Shown here one piece after another: positions 9,659 through 18,590 of a stretch of DNA of 64,000 bases (the stretch's first letter is position 1; every line of letters begins with the position of its first letter). The notes below the pieces were generated by a model. It was given only the letters and a program-made list of their open reading frames with translations. It searched no databases and had not been told where the DNA came from. The position numbers and the translations under genes were made by a program. Source of the stretch: Alishewanella tabrizica (GTDB lineage: Bacteria > Pseudomonadota > Gammaproteobacteria > Enterobacterales > Alteromonadaceae); assembly GCF_014652375.1 (NCBI RefSeq), contig NZ_BMYR01000003.1, positions 124,001 to 188,000 on the forward strand. Reading direction: 5' to 3'.

Positions 9659-9688
9659 TTAGCCAGCGTCGTTTTTCTCACGTATAAT
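9659..9688 (+). promoter_or_regulatory. rnpB promoter
   Basis: A perfect -10 element TATAAT lies at 9683-9688, seven bases before the predicted 5' end of RNase P RNA. The -35 region (about 9659-9664, TTAGCC) is weak, with an 18-base spacer. Confidence 0.7.
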
Positions 9689-9694
9689 CCGTCG

Positions 9695-10070
<376 letters not shown>

Positions 10071-10087
10071 TCTGGAATGTTCCTAAT

Positions 10088-10116
10088 AAAAACCCCCGCA
10101 TGTAGCGGGGGTTTTT
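10088..10116. terminator. Bidirectional rho-independent terminator
   Basis: AAAAACCCCCGC, loop ATGTA, GCGGGGGTTTTT. The stem is flanked by A-run and T-run, so it works in both directions: for rnpB on + and for the TonB receptor gene that ends at 10143 on -. Confidence 0.9.
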
Positions 10117-10142
10117 ATTGGGCGGTAGTCTCTTAAATGGGA

Positions 10143-12986
10143 TTACAAAAACTTGTATTCCAGCAATAAGGTGTAAGCGCGACCCCGTGGATCGGCAATG
10201 CGCGGTTCCCACGCAGCGCCTGCAGCAAAGTCGTTTTGATGTGCAGTAAATGGCGGATCTTCGTCAAAGATATTTTTAATACCAAAGGTAAAGGTTACAT
10301 CTTTAATTCCGGCGTAGCTCATACTGTAATTGTAGGTTGTATAACTACTGACATCAGGATTCCAATTGGCTGGAATATAGCTGCCATTACGCACGCTTAC
10401 CGGTAACTCGTCTTTGTAGCCATCACGATACATTTGGCTGAAGGTATGGCTCCAATCGCCTTTCACATAACTGAGGTTTAACGTGTGTTTCCACTTTATC
10501 GGCAAGTTAAAGTAGCGCACATACTCACCTACCAAGTTTCCACTGTAGGGCAGCGTTTCCAAACCTTTTGATTTAAAACTATCGATATAGCTGCCATTCA
10601 TATTTAAGCGCCATTTGCCATTGGCAAAGTCACCACTGAGGTTGGCATCCACTTCAATCCCACTGGTTAAGGTACCGCCTGAGTTAATGAAACGGCGGTC
10701 AATAGCAACGACCTGACCCGTGCTATCACGTAGCCAATTTGCTTGAAAGACATCGTAATTAGCAATTAACACATCACGGGGGGCTGAGCGGATAGTATCT
10801 GTACGCTCAATTTCCCACCAATCAACACTGATATTAAAATTGTCGTAGGGGGCAGCAACAAAGCCTATGCTTTTTTGTTCAGACTCTTCGGCTTTAAGAT
10901 CCTCTTTACCCCCAAAGATTTCAACTGGGCGAATAGAGGCACAGCCGGCAATGGTTTCACTAGCTACACCGCTAGGACAGGTTGCAGGATCGGCTAAGTC
11001 TAAGCCGGTGTACTGTGATTCAGTGTTCCCATTAAAAAGTTGGTTAAACGACGGTACTTTAAACCCTGTGCTGTACGCGCCGCGTACTAAAAATCCTTCA
11101 ATAGGTCGCCAAGTAAAACCAACTTTAGGATTTGTGGTACTGCCAAAGCCATCATATTTGTCATAACGACCTGCCAAACTAATATCTAAACTGTCTAGAA
11201 TGGGTAAATACAGTTCAGCAAATACCGCTTTAATATCGCGGCTTACTTTATCTAATACGTTAGCATTATCGAACGGCGCATTAAAAATCGCCCGCATTTC
11301 AGCACGTTCGTCACCATTAAATTTAAATTCTTCGCGGCGTAAGTCAGCACCAATGGCGGCTTGAATTTCGCCACCAGGTAAGGCAAACCCCACTTCTCCA
11401 CTGAAGGTCGCATCAAGCTGAGTCATGATAGACTCACCGCCATACAGTTTTACACCAGTGGCTGAAGCAGCATTAAGTGCGGCGATACCGGCAGCAGATT
11501 GGCTTTGTCCTGGTAATAAAAAGGGGTTAATTAAGCCACTGCCTAATACTTGCTGCAGCGCATCTTGATAATGATAGCCATTACCCAAGATTGAATCTGA
11601 TTCACTGGATGCCCGAGACAGGCCCGCCGTGTAGTCCCAATCAATACCGCTGATAATGCCTTCAAATGCCGCCATTAAACGGTATGAGGTGGTTTCCGTA
11701 TCGATTTGTCTTTCACCACACGCCATACAACGCCAGCGATAGGCAATACGTTGGCCATAGTTTAATTGGCTAGCACCAAAGTAACTGGCCAGTGCATTGT
11801 AGATGCGATCATAAGACTCACCAGTACTTGGATACCACGTATTTGGTCCAAATACGTTACCAGGTGATATTTGGTTAGGTTCAAAGGCTTTGCTAACATC
11901 AACTTTAGAGGCGACCAATTCTAAATAAGCCGTATGATTTTCGTTAAGTTTAAATGATGCGCGGCTGATCAAATCAACACTTTCTTGAGGCTGCTGAATG
12001 CGAGCAGCGGCTGGGTAATCCCAAGCACAGGCATAACGTGATGATTCTGAACTCCAAAGCCGTTGATCATAAGGGCCCATCATATCGCCACCACTGGCGC
12101 AGCCTGCTGCCCCAGGTAAATCCAGAATATTAATAGCAATAACTGATTGGCCATCACGGGGATCGCGTAATCCCGTGCCAATTAAATTGCTTTGGCTGGC
12201 CGGGCGGTTAAATACTGTTGCAAAGGGGGTGCCGCGAGTATCGGGTGATAAGCCACGTTCAGGTTGAAAGGTATTCGAAAACGCACGATCAGTGCCATTT
12301 AACGTGGCATTGCGTTTATACGATAGCGTGCCAAAGATATTCCAACCATCAGTATCGATATCTCCCGCACCAAGTAGTAAGTTGGTACGGTAAATATTAC
12401 CACCGCCCGCTTCTGTTACATCGGTAAAAGCTGACGCTTCACCACCGGTGTAATCTTTTTTGGTAATAAAGTTAATTACCCCGCCAATCGCATCCGTTCC
12501 ATACATGGCGGATGCACCATCGCGTAATACCTCTACCCGTTCTAGCGCAGCAAATGGGATTGAATTTAAATCGACTGCACGACCTTTTAAACCATGTGTG
12601 GCAACACGCCGTCCATTTAACAAGACTAAGGTCGCATCGGCACCTTGGCCGCGTAAATTTGCCCCTGATACGCCATTATTGCCTCGTTGCTCTTCTGACA
12701 CGATGCCACCATTACTGGCGAGGTTGTCTGATGCGTTACCGGCAATGTTTAGTTGCATTAACAATTGCTCGGCTGAGGTGATACCCTGCGCATCGATTTG
12801 GGCTTTACTGAACACGGTCAGTGGCAGAGAGCCTTCAATGTTCGTTCTTTTAATATTGGTACCGGTAACTCGGATGCGTTCAACGTTGGCACCCTCCGCG
12901 TCCGGCAGCGCAGTTTCTTGTGCGATTACTGCGCTTGAGCCCAAGCCGGCAAGGGCAATGGACTGAATTAGCCTGTTCAACTTCAT
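10143..12986 (-). CDS. TonB-dependent outer-membrane receptor
   Basis: A 947-residue outer-membrane TonB-dependent receptor. A signal peptide (MKLNRLIQSIALAGLGSSAV, cut near AQ) is followed by a TonB-box-like VERIRVTGT, a plug domain (about 50-170) with LVLLNGRRV and the plug end VEVLRDGASAMYGTDAIGGVINFITKK, and a long beta-barrel ending YTLLLEYKFL. It belongs to the large Alteromonadales group often annotated as oligosaccharide or peptide receptors. Several paired cysteines sit in the extracellular loops. The start is the ATG at 12986 with AGGAG upstream; an ATG eight codons earlier is less likely. Substrate is unknown. It lies divergent from a cell-wall-peptide salvage pair, so a muropeptide or peptide ligand is a guess worth testing. 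Confidence 0.93.
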   Translation of the reverse strand: MKLNRLIQSIALAGLGSSAVIAQETALPDAEGANVERIRVTGTNIKRTNIEGSLPLTVFSKAQIDAQGITSAEQLLMQLNIAGNASDNLASNGGIVSEEQRGNNGVSGANLRGQGADATLVLLNGRRVATHGLKGRAVDLNSIPFAALERVEVLRDGASAMYGTDAIGGVINFITKKDYTGGEASAFTDVTEAGGGNIYRTNLLLGAGDIDTDGWNIFGTLSYKRNATLNGTDRAFSNTFQPERGLSPDTRGTPFATVFNRPASQSNLIGTGLRDPRDGQSVIAINILDLPGAAGCASGGDMMGPYDQRLWSSESSRYACAWDYPAAARIQQPQESVDLISRASFKLNENHTAYLELVASKVDVSKAFEPNQISPGNVFGPNTWYPSTGESYDRIYNALASYFGASQLNYGQRIAYRWRCMACGERQIDTETTSYRLMAAFEGIISGIDWDYTAGLSRASSESDSILGNGYHYQDALQQVLGSGLINPFLLPGQSQSAAGIAALNAASATGVKLYGGESIMTQLDATFSGEVGFALPGGEIQAAIGADLRREEFKFNGDERAEMRAIFNAPFDNANVLDKVSRDIKAVFAELYLPILDSLDISLAGRYDKYDGFGSTTNPKVGFTWRPIEGFLVRGAYSTGFKVPSFNQLFNGNTESQYTGLDLADPATCPSGVASETIAGCASIRPVEIFGGKEDLKAEESEQKSIGFVAAPYDNFNISVDWWEIERTDTIRSAPRDVLIANYDVFQANWLRDSTGQVVAIDRRFINSGGTLTSGIEVDANLSGDFANGKWRLNMNGSYIDSFKSKGLETLPYSGNLVGEYVRYFNLPIKWKHTLNLSYVKGDWSHTFSQMYRDGYKDELPVSVRNGSYIPANWNPDVSSYTTYNYSMSYAGIKDVTFTFGIKNIFDEDPPFTAHQNDFAAGAAWEPRIADPRGRAYTLLLEYKFL

Positions 12987-13109
12987 TGCGTTCTCTCCTG
13001 GATATGTCACCCTTTATAATTATTTCTCGCTTACGCTGCCCAGTTGAGGCGCGTTGTGCAGGGGTGTTGAATTTCTGCACAAAATTAACATAGCAATCTT
13101 TTATTGGTT

Positions 13110-13139
13110 TTGAAAATAATTTATGCTAAAAAATAATAA
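13110..13139 (+). promoter_or_regulatory. Candidate promoter of the NlpC/P60-epimerase pair
   Basis: TTGAAA at 13110-13115 and TAATAA at 13134-13139 with an 18-base spacer give a weak sigma70-like promoter. The expected start would fall in the inverted repeat at 13145-13159, a position suited to repression. Confidence 0.35.
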
Positions 13140-13144
13140 TATTT

Positions 13145-13159
13145 GGAATATTTCATTCC
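13145..13159. promoter_or_regulatory. Candidate RpiR/MurR operator, site 1
   Basis: GGAAT-ATTTC-ATTCC is an inverted repeat with 5-bp arms and a 5-base spacer, preceded by TTT. The same arm and spacer layout occurs 38 bases upstream of the rpiR-type gene (16567-16581). It lies between the divergent TonB receptor and NlpC/P60 genes and just before the ribosome site of the latter. Confidence 0.5.
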
Positions 13160-13171
13160 GCGGAGTCGGTT

Positions 13172-14581
13172 TTGCTAACAGCCCTACCTGTACGTACCTA
13201 TAATCACACCGGTCGATTGTTGATCTTTTGGCTATGCTATTGCTGTGTTGTGTTTAAAGCCGATGCTGAACCCTGGCAGTCAGATATTCCGTTATTAACG
13301 GTCGAGCACCTGCAGGTGGAGTATTGGTTGCAACGCTTGCCGCAGGCAAAGACCGTGCTACTGACGCCCGAACAAATTGCTGAACGGAATAACGATACCT
13401 TCGCATTACAGCCAGAAATGCGTGAAATAGCAGCAATACCTTTGCAACTTAGCCGAGCTGAATTAACGGCACGTATCCAGCAGGTGAGTGGCATACCCAC
13501 CTCACCGCGTTTTTTAGCCGATGGTTCACCGGTGAGTGCGGCACAATGGGCTTCTATACAACAGCAGTTAAATAGTGCGGGCATTCAGGCACAAAATCCT
13601 ACACGGTTTGCCTTAGTAACCCAACGTGCACTGATGTTAGCGATGCCAACTGAGTTACGCGTATTTAACGATGCGATGGCGTTAGATTTAAATCGATTAC
13701 AAGAAACGGCCGTTTTTGTGGGTGAGCCCGTTGCGGTATTGCATCAAAGCACCGACGCACAATGGTTGTTAGTGCAAAATTACCATTACACGGGGTGGGT
13801 GAAGGCTGAGGCACTTGCGCTAGGTACGCGTAAGCAAGTATTAGACTATGCGAATCGTGAGCCGTTTTTAGTGATCACAGGCGCGAAAGCCATCACAAAT
13901 TATGTGCCGCAACTGCCAGCAATTTCTGAGTTACAACTGGATATGGGCGTTCGTTTACCCCAGTTACATCCAGCACAGGTTGGGCACAATATTCACGGCC
14001 AAAATCCGCATAGCAGTATTATAGTGGAATTGCCGACGCGTGATGCCAATGGTCTATTACAGTTTACTCCAGCGTTGATTGCCCGTAATCAAGATGTACA
14101 TCAAGGTTACTTGCCGTATACAACGGAACACGTATTGCGCCAGGCATTTAAATATTTGGGCCAGCGTTATGGCTGGGGATATGATTATAACAGTGTTGAT
14201 TGCACCGGTTTTTTAGTTGATGTGTTTCGCACTTTTGGCTTATTGATGCCACGTAACTCTGGGCAACAGGGGTATGGCGCTTTTGGCCAGAATACTCGGT
14301 TTGCAGAACATGCTCCCCATGCCGAAAAATTAGCCGCGCTTCGCCACGCACAGCCCGGCGATTTTATTTATCGGCCTGGCCATGTGATGTTGTATTTAGG
14401 CGAAAGTCACGGTGAGCCCTTTGTTATTCACGCTGTTTTTGATTTAGCGTATTTTACTCAACAAGGTGCGTTTTATCGTGGTGTATTAAATAGTGTGGCG
14501 GTGACGCCATTAACACCCTTGTATCTCACGCCAGAGCAGAGCTATCTCGATCGGCTTTATGCTATTAAATCGTTGCGTTAA
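13172..14581 (+). CDS. SH3-NlpC/P60 murein-peptide endopeptidase (YkfC-like)
   Basis: A 469-residue exported cysteine peptidase. After an N-terminal hydrophobic segment (about 12-32) come SH3-like domains (about 150-300) and an NlpC/P60 domain (about 320-465) with Cys344 in VDCTGFLVDVF, His404 in PGHVMLYLG and His420 in FVIHAVFD as the likely catalytic set. Bacillus YkfC has the same SH3-SH3-NlpC/P60 plan and cleaves the gamma-D-Glu-diamino acid bond of freed murein peptides; it is encoded beside the epimerase YkfB, as here. The start is TTG with GGAG seven bases upstream (13161-13164); no ATG is suitably placed. Eleven bases separate its stop from the epimerase start. Substrate assignment is inferred from architecture and neighbour. 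Confidence 0.85.
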   Translation: MLTALPVRTYNHTGRLLIFWLCYCCVVFKADAEPWQSDIPLLTVEHLQVEYWLQRLPQAKTVLLTPEQIAERNNDTFALQPEMREIAAIPLQLSRAELTARIQQVSGIPTSPRFLADGSPVSAAQWASIQQQLNSAGIQAQNPTRFALVTQRALMLAMPTELRVFNDAMALDLNRLQETAVFVGEPVAVLHQSTDAQWLLVQNYHYTGWVKAEALALGTRKQVLDYANREPFLVITGAKAITNYVPQLPAISELQLDMGVRLPQLHPAQVGHNIHGQNPHSSIIVELPTRDANGLLQFTPALIARNQDVHQGYLPYTTEHVLRQAFKYLGQRYGWGYDYNSVDCTGFLVDVFRTFGLLMPRNSGQQGYGAFGQNTRFAEHAPHAEKLAALRHAQPGDFIYRPGHVMLYLGESHGEPFVIHAVFDLAYFTQQGAFYRGVLNSVAVTPLTPLYLTPEQSYLDRLYAIKSLR

Positions 14582-14592
14582 CTGAGGTTATG

Positions 14593-15687
14593 ATGAAAAT
14601 TACCGATATCCGCTTAGGGATGCTCAAGGTGCCGCTTAAAACACCTTTTAAAACCGCGTTACGCACCGTAAATGAAATTGAAGATGTGATTGTGATCGTT
14701 GAAACCGATACCGGCCACCAAGGTTATGGTGAAGCGCCGGCCACCGCAGTGATCACTGGCGATATTCACGGTTCGATCATAGAAGCTATTCGCACTGTTA
14801 TTAAGCCAAAGTTACTGGGGCAAGATATTAGCGATTTGAACCATATCATCCGCATGATCCAAAATTGCATTATGAAAAACTACAGTGCAAAAGCGGCAGT
14901 TGAAATGGCTGTGTATGATCTTTTTGCACAGCAATATGGGGCGCCCTTGTATAAGGTTTTAGGCGGCGGCGTACCCAAGTTAACAACTGATATCACGATC
15001 AGTGTCGATTACATCGATAAGATGGTTGCAGACTCATTAGATGCGGTTGCCCGTGGCTTCGAAACCTTAAAAGTAAAAGTGGGTAAAGATATTGGGGTCG
15101 ATATTGAGCGTGTTAAAGCCATTTATCATGCCGTTGCGGGTAAAGCGTTAATTCGGTTAGATGCTAATCAGGGCTGGACAGCTAAAGAGGCGGTATATGC
15201 CTTACACAAATTAGAAGATGCCGGTGTGCGGCTAGAATTAGTAGAACAACCCGTTAAATATTACGATTTAGAGGGGCTTAAGTATATTACAGAGCGTGTG
15301 CATACCCCCGTTATGGCCGATGAAAGTAGTTTTGGGCCACGAGAAGTCATAGAGCTTATTAAGATGCGGGCTGCCGATATTATAAATATTAAATTGATGA
15401 AAACGGGAGGGATTTCAAATGCAATTAAGATTGCGGATATCTGCTCGTTTTACGATATGCAATGCATGATAGGTTGTATGTTAGAGTCGAGTATCAGTGT
15501 TGCGGCGGCGGTGCATGTGGCAGTAGCCAAAGCGGATGTGATAACGAAGATTGATTTAGATGGTCCCTCTTTATGTGCGTTTAATCCGGTTACTAGCAGC
15601 GTTACTTTTAATGAAGCGGATATCACCATTGGCGATGCGCCAGGTTTAGGCATAACCCATATCGCTGGTTTGAAAATGTTGCCTTAG
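14593..15687 (+). CDS. ykfB: L-Ala-D/L-Glu (dipeptide) epimerase
   Basis: A 364-residue enolase-superfamily enzyme of the muconate-lactonising subgroup that epimerises L-Ala-D-Glu to L-Ala-L-Glu, allowing murein peptides to be degraded. Visible are the KVKVGK lysine motif (about residues 160-165), metal ligands in RLDANQGW, LVEQPV and MADESS, and the second lysine region in IINIKLMKTGGISNA. The DxD-type C-terminal capping specific to substrate cannot be judged. Two ATGs occur in tandem; the second has GAGG at a five-base distance and is preferred. It is co-directional with the NlpC/P60 gene, and its stop overlaps the stop of the convergent rpiR-type gene by a few bases. Confidence 0.88.
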   Translation: MKITDIRLGMLKVPLKTPFKTALRTVNEIEDVIVIVETDTGHQGYGEAPATAVITGDIHGSIIEAIRTVIKPKLLGQDISDLNHIIRMIQNCIMKNYSAKAAVEMAVYDLFAQQYGAPLYKVLGGGVPKLTTDITISVDYIDKMVADSLDAVARGFETLKVKVGKDIGVDIERVKAIYHAVAGKALIRLDANQGWTAKEAVYALHKLEDAGVRLELVEQPVKYYDLEGLKYITERVHTPVMADESSFGPREVIELIKMRAADIINIKLMKTGGISNAIKIADICSFYDMQCMIGCMLESSISVAAAVHVAVAKADVITKIDLDGPSLCAFNPVTSSVTFNEADITIGDAPGLGITHIAGLKMLP

Positions 15688-16529
15688 TTTTTTTCTAAGC
15701 GCGCCAGCAGTGGCGCAAGCTCACTAAGGTGCTGCTGGTTGACCGAACGCTGGCTTAAGTATAAATACAACAGATGACAGAGATGCTGTTGCGCTTGCTG
15801 GGTCATCACGTGTTGGAACGGGGTATTGGCTTCGCTTCCCAGTGTAAATAACCTGATATCAGCCGCAGCGCTTTGGGCATTACTTTGAAATTGCGTTAAC
15901 GAAATAATGTGTAATTGACGTTGTTTGGCAAAGTGCTCCAACCGCAACATATCGGCGTTCTGGCCACAGTCTGAAATCAGCATTACCACACTTTCTTTAC
16001 CCAAGGTGCGGCTCAGTTGCAAACACAGAGCGGGATCGGTGTGATGCAGCGCAAGTTTACCAAGCTCCAACAAGCGGCATTGCATATCCAGCGCTACAAT
16101 GGCTGAGTGGCCGCTACCTGCCACTAAGATTTTATCGGCTTGATCTAATAACTGCGCGGCGTGTTTTAAGGTACTTTCGGCATTTACGTTCATCAAGTTA
16201 CGTAAACTTTGCACCATATTTTGTTGCAGTAGCTCGGCGAGTTGCGCCATGCTACCTTCTTCGCGTGATGAATCGGGGTGTTCTCGTTGCAAGGTCGTGG
16301 CGGTAACTAATGCCTCGGTAATGGCCAGCTTTAAATCAGGGTAACCTTTATACCCTAACTTTTGACAAAACTTTACCACACTCGATTGACTTATCCCGAC
16401 GGCATCGGCCAGCTGTTGTGACGAGTAATCCCGCAGTAAATGTGAATTATCTAAAATAAAATCAGCCAGTTTCCGCTCACTTGCCGACAGCTGATCCAAC
16501 ATTCCTTTAATTTTCAACAGACTGAGCAT
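15684..16529 (-). CDS. RpiR/MurR-family transcriptional regulator
   Basis: A 281-residue regulator with an N-terminal RpiR helix-turn-helix domain (about 1-77; YSSQQLADAVGISQSSVVKFCQKLGYKGYPDLKL) and a C-terminal SIS domain (about 110-250) that normally binds a phosphosugar; KILVAGSGHSAIVALDM is the typical SIS start. E. coli MurR of this family senses MurNAc-6-phosphate. Its convergent position with the epimerase and a shared inverted repeat upstream of both units suggest that it controls this cell-wall-salvage module. The ligand is not known. Confidence 0.9.
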   Translation of the reverse strand: MLSLLKIKGMLDQLSASERKLADFILDNSHLLRDYSSQQLADAVGISQSSVVKFCQKLGYKGYPDLKLAITEALVTATTLQREHPDSSREEGSMAQLAELLQQNMVQSLRNLMNVNAESTLKHAAQLLDQADKILVAGSGHSAIVALDMQCRLLELGKLALHHTDPALCLQLSRTLGKESVVMLISDCGQNADMLRLEHFAKQRQLHIISLTQFQSNAQSAAADIRLFTLGSEANTPFQHVMTQQAQQHLCHLLYLYLSQRSVNQQHLSELAPLLARLEKN

Positions 16530-16566
16530 TGCGTTGACCTTGTATATGCGAAGCGTCGATCAATAT

Positions 16567-16581
16567 TGAATAATTTATTCC
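16567..16581. promoter_or_regulatory. Candidate RpiR/MurR operator, site 2
   Basis: TGAAT-AATTT-ATTCC on the + strand, followed by AAG. Read in the direction of the regulator gene it is TTGGAAT-N5-ATTCA, which matches the site at 13145-13159 in arm sequence and spacing. It lies 38 bases upstream of the regulator start, fitting autoregulation. Confidence 0.5.
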
Positions 16582-16711
16582 AAGATAGCAAGTACGATAG
16601 TCGGCTGGGTTTGCTTACACAAGCAAAAACGAATTTGCTACCAAAATCATCCACTTCGCTAGAACGCGTATTTTATAAGGATCTTATTCGATCTTTGCCC
16701 TTGTTTTTACC

Positions 16712-16741
16712 TTGACAGTAGTAGAAGTGGCACCCTAAACT
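16712..16741 (+). promoter_or_regulatory. Promoter of the mraZ (dcw) operon
   Basis: A perfect -35 TTGACA (16712-16717) and a -10 TAAACT (16736-16741) with an 18-base spacer. Transcription would begin near 16748, directly before the TGG repeats, leaving a leader of about 130 bases before mraZ. Confidence 0.7.
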
Positions 16742-16750
16742 GTCTAGTTG

Positions 16751-16804
16751 TGGGGATAAGTGGGTAATTGTGGATCATTTTGGCGAAGTAGTGGTGATAG
16801 TGGT
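16751..16804 (+). promoter_or_regulatory. MraZ operator array (10-bp-periodic TGG repeats)
   Basis: TGGGGATAAG, TGGGTAATTG, TGGATCATTT and TGGCGAAGTA begin at 16751, 16761, 16771 and 16781, an exact 10-bp period; further TGG triplets start at 16792 and 16801. MraZ of E. coli binds TGGGN repeats with 5-nt spacers before its own gene, which is the same period. The array starts at the expected transcription start, so bound MraZ would repress. Confidence 0.8.
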
Positions 16805-16877
16805 AACACCGACACCTTTTTTGCGTCTCTGATGTTTCACCAACGCAAGACAAACACTTGATATAGGCAAATTAGCG

Positions 16878-17342
16878 ATGTTTCGTGGATCATTTACGCT
16901 GACATTAGATGAAAAAGGCCGGTTAGCGCTTCCAGCGCGTTACCGTGAACGCCTTTTGTCTGAATGTCAGGGACAAATGATTTGCACTATCGATTTGCAT
17001 GATCCCTGTTTATTACTGTTTCCGCTGGCAGAGTGGGAAGAAATAGAAGAAAAGTTAAAGTCTCTGTCTAGCTTAAACCCTCAGGAGCGCCGCTTGCAGC
17101 GTGTGTTACTGGGTAATGCCACCGATTGCGAGATGGATAAGAGTAGCCGTATTTTATTACCGGCATCGTTACGCCAGCATGCAGGTCTAACGAAAAACGT
17201 CCGATTGGTGGGTCAATTGAATAAATTTGAGATCTGGGATGAAGCCGCTTGGCAGGCGCGTCTCTCCGCTGATATAGAGCTGGAGCAAGCGCAAGCCGGT
17301 ACGGTGGAATTATCAGAACGCTTACAGGATTTTGTACTGTAA
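16878..17342 (+). CDS. mraZ: Transcriptional regulator MraZ
   Basis: A 154-residue regulator of the division and cell wall cluster, with two SpoVT/AbrB-like swapped-hairpin repeats seen as [13 protein letters not shown] (about 11-23) and [13 protein letters not shown] (about 89-101). It forms a ring-shaped oligomer that binds tandem TGGG repeats in its own promoter; such repeats are present at 16751-16804. First gene of the dcw operon; the next gene begins one base after its stop. Confidence 0.96.
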   Translation: MFRGSFTLTLDEKGRLALPARYRERLLSECQGQMICTIDLHDPCLLLFPLAEWEEIEEKLKSLSSLNPQERRLQRVLLGNATDCEMDKSSRILLPASLRQHAGLTKNVRLVGQLNKFEIWDEAAWQARLSADIELEQAQAGTVELSERLQDFVL

Positions 17343-17343
17343 A

Positions 17344-18285
17344 ATGACAACCAGTTCACATATCTCGGTACTGCTGGCTGAAACGTTAGCAGGCTTGGCA
17401 ATCAAGGCTGATGGCATCTATGTTGATGGCACCTTCGGCCGTGGCGGTCATAGCCGAGAAATTTTACAACAACTCGGCTCGACAGGCCGATTGTACGCGA
17501 TTGATCGCGATCCCTCCGCCATTGCTGCTGCAGCCCCACTGCTCGCCGATGCGCGTTTTCATATCACTCATAGCCCCTTTGCCGCCCTGGCAAAAATTGC
17601 TGAAGATCAAGCTATTTTCGGTAAAATTGACGGTATATTATTAGATCTTGGCGTATCTTCGCCGCAGCTAGATGAAGCAGAACGCGGCTTTAGCTTCATG
17701 CGTGATGGTCCTTTAGATATGCGGATGGATCCCACAAGCGGTTTATCGGCGGCGGCTTGGTTAGCCACTGCGGATGTTGAGGATATCACCTTTGTGCTGC
17801 GCGAGTATGGTGAAGAAAAATTTGCTTGGCGCATTGCCAATGCCATTGTCGCGCATCGTGTGGAACACCCATTAACCCGAACCTCTGAATTGGCTAATTT
17901 AATTAGTCAGGTCGTGCCTAAAAGCGCTAAAGAAAAAAAACATCCCGCAACACGGAGTTTTCAAGCGATTCGGATCTACGTTAACAGCGAATTAGAGCAA
18001 GTTAACCTTGCGCTACAAGGTGCGATGGCAGCATTAAAACCGGGTGGACGCTTATGTGTTATTAGTTTTCATTCTTTAGAAGATCGCTTAGTAAAACAGT
18101 TTATGCGGCGTCATTCCAAAGCAGAGCCGGTACCAAGGGGCATGCCATTAACCGATGCACAGCTTTATAAAGCGATTCCTTTGCAATTGATTGGCAAAGC
18201 CATCATGCCATCTGATACGGAGTTAGCGGCAAATCCGCGTGCCCGCAGTGCGGTATTACGTATTGCTCAGAGGCAGGCAACATGA
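17344..18285 (+). CDS. rsmH: 16S rRNA m4C1402 methyltransferase RsmH
   Basis: A 313-residue SAM methyltransferase (MraW) that methylates N4 of C1402 in 16S rRNA; with RsmI, also in this window, it modifies the same nucleotide. Marks are [11 protein letters not shown] (SAM loop), [33 protein letters not shown], and [18 protein letters not shown]. Length equals the E. coli enzyme. The ATG at 17344 is chosen over an in-frame TTG inside mraZ. Its stop overlaps the ftsL start. Confidence 0.97.
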   Translation: MTTSSHISVLLAETLAGLAIKADGIYVDGTFGRGGHSREILQQLGSTGRLYAIDRDPSAIAAAAPLLADARFHITHSPFAALAKIAEDQAIFGKIDGILLDLGVSSPQLDEAERGFSFMRDGPLDMRMDPTSGLSAAAWLATADVEDITFVLREYGEEKFAWRIANAIVAHRVEHPLTRTSELANLISQVVPKSAKEKKHPATRSFQAIRIYVNSELEQVNLALQGAMAALKPGGRLCVISFHSLEDRLVKQFMRRHSKAEPVPRGMPLTDAQLYKAIPLQLIGKAIMPSDTELAANPRARSAVLRIAQRQAT

Positions 18286-18590
18286 AACAAATGCAGCTGA
18301 TAAAAATTATTGGGCAAGAGCTACGCCAGCGCAAACTGGTGATTTTGCTGTTGTTGGCCTGTATTTTTTCAGCCTTGGCTGTAGTGCAAATGTCGCATCT
18401 AAATCGTCAGCTAACGATTCAGCAAGAGGTAAATTACCAACAGCGTGATCAACTTGATACGGAATGGCGCAATTTATTATTAGAACAGCGCGCCTTGGCA
18501 GAACACAGTCGGGTTGAAGAAATCGCACGACGCCAATTAAACATGCAGCGGCCTACCGGCAAGTTGGATGTGATGGTGCAGTTACCATGA
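18282..18590 (+). CDS. ftsL: Cell division protein FtsL
   Basis: A 102-residue single-pass inner-membrane protein with a short cytoplasmic N-terminus, a membrane helix (about 18-37) and a periplasmic coiled coil rich in Q, E, R and L. FtsL joins FtsB and FtsQ and activates the FtsWI septal synthase. The ATGA overlap with rsmH and a further ATGA overlap with ftsI show tight coupling. Confidence 0.93.
   Translation: MKQMQLIKIIGQELRQRKLVILLLLACIFSALAVVQMSHLNRQLTIQQEVNYQQRDQLDTEWRNLLLEQRALAEHSRVEEIARRQLNMQRPTGKLDVMVQLP

Larger units (their letters stand above)
16530..16877. other. Intergenic control region between rpiR and mraZ
   Basis: This 348-base stretch has no gene. It holds the rpiR-side inverted repeat (16567-16581), a second small inverted repeat of unknown role (TTTGCTT 16610-16616, AAGCAAA 16621-16627, ACAC between), the dcw promoter and the TGG repeat array described separately. 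Confidence 0.8.

Noticed and set aside
12460-12966. A 168-codon open frame on the + strand
   Set aside because: Antisense to the TonB receptor plug region, whose protein motifs are unambiguous; no family resemblance in the antisense frame.
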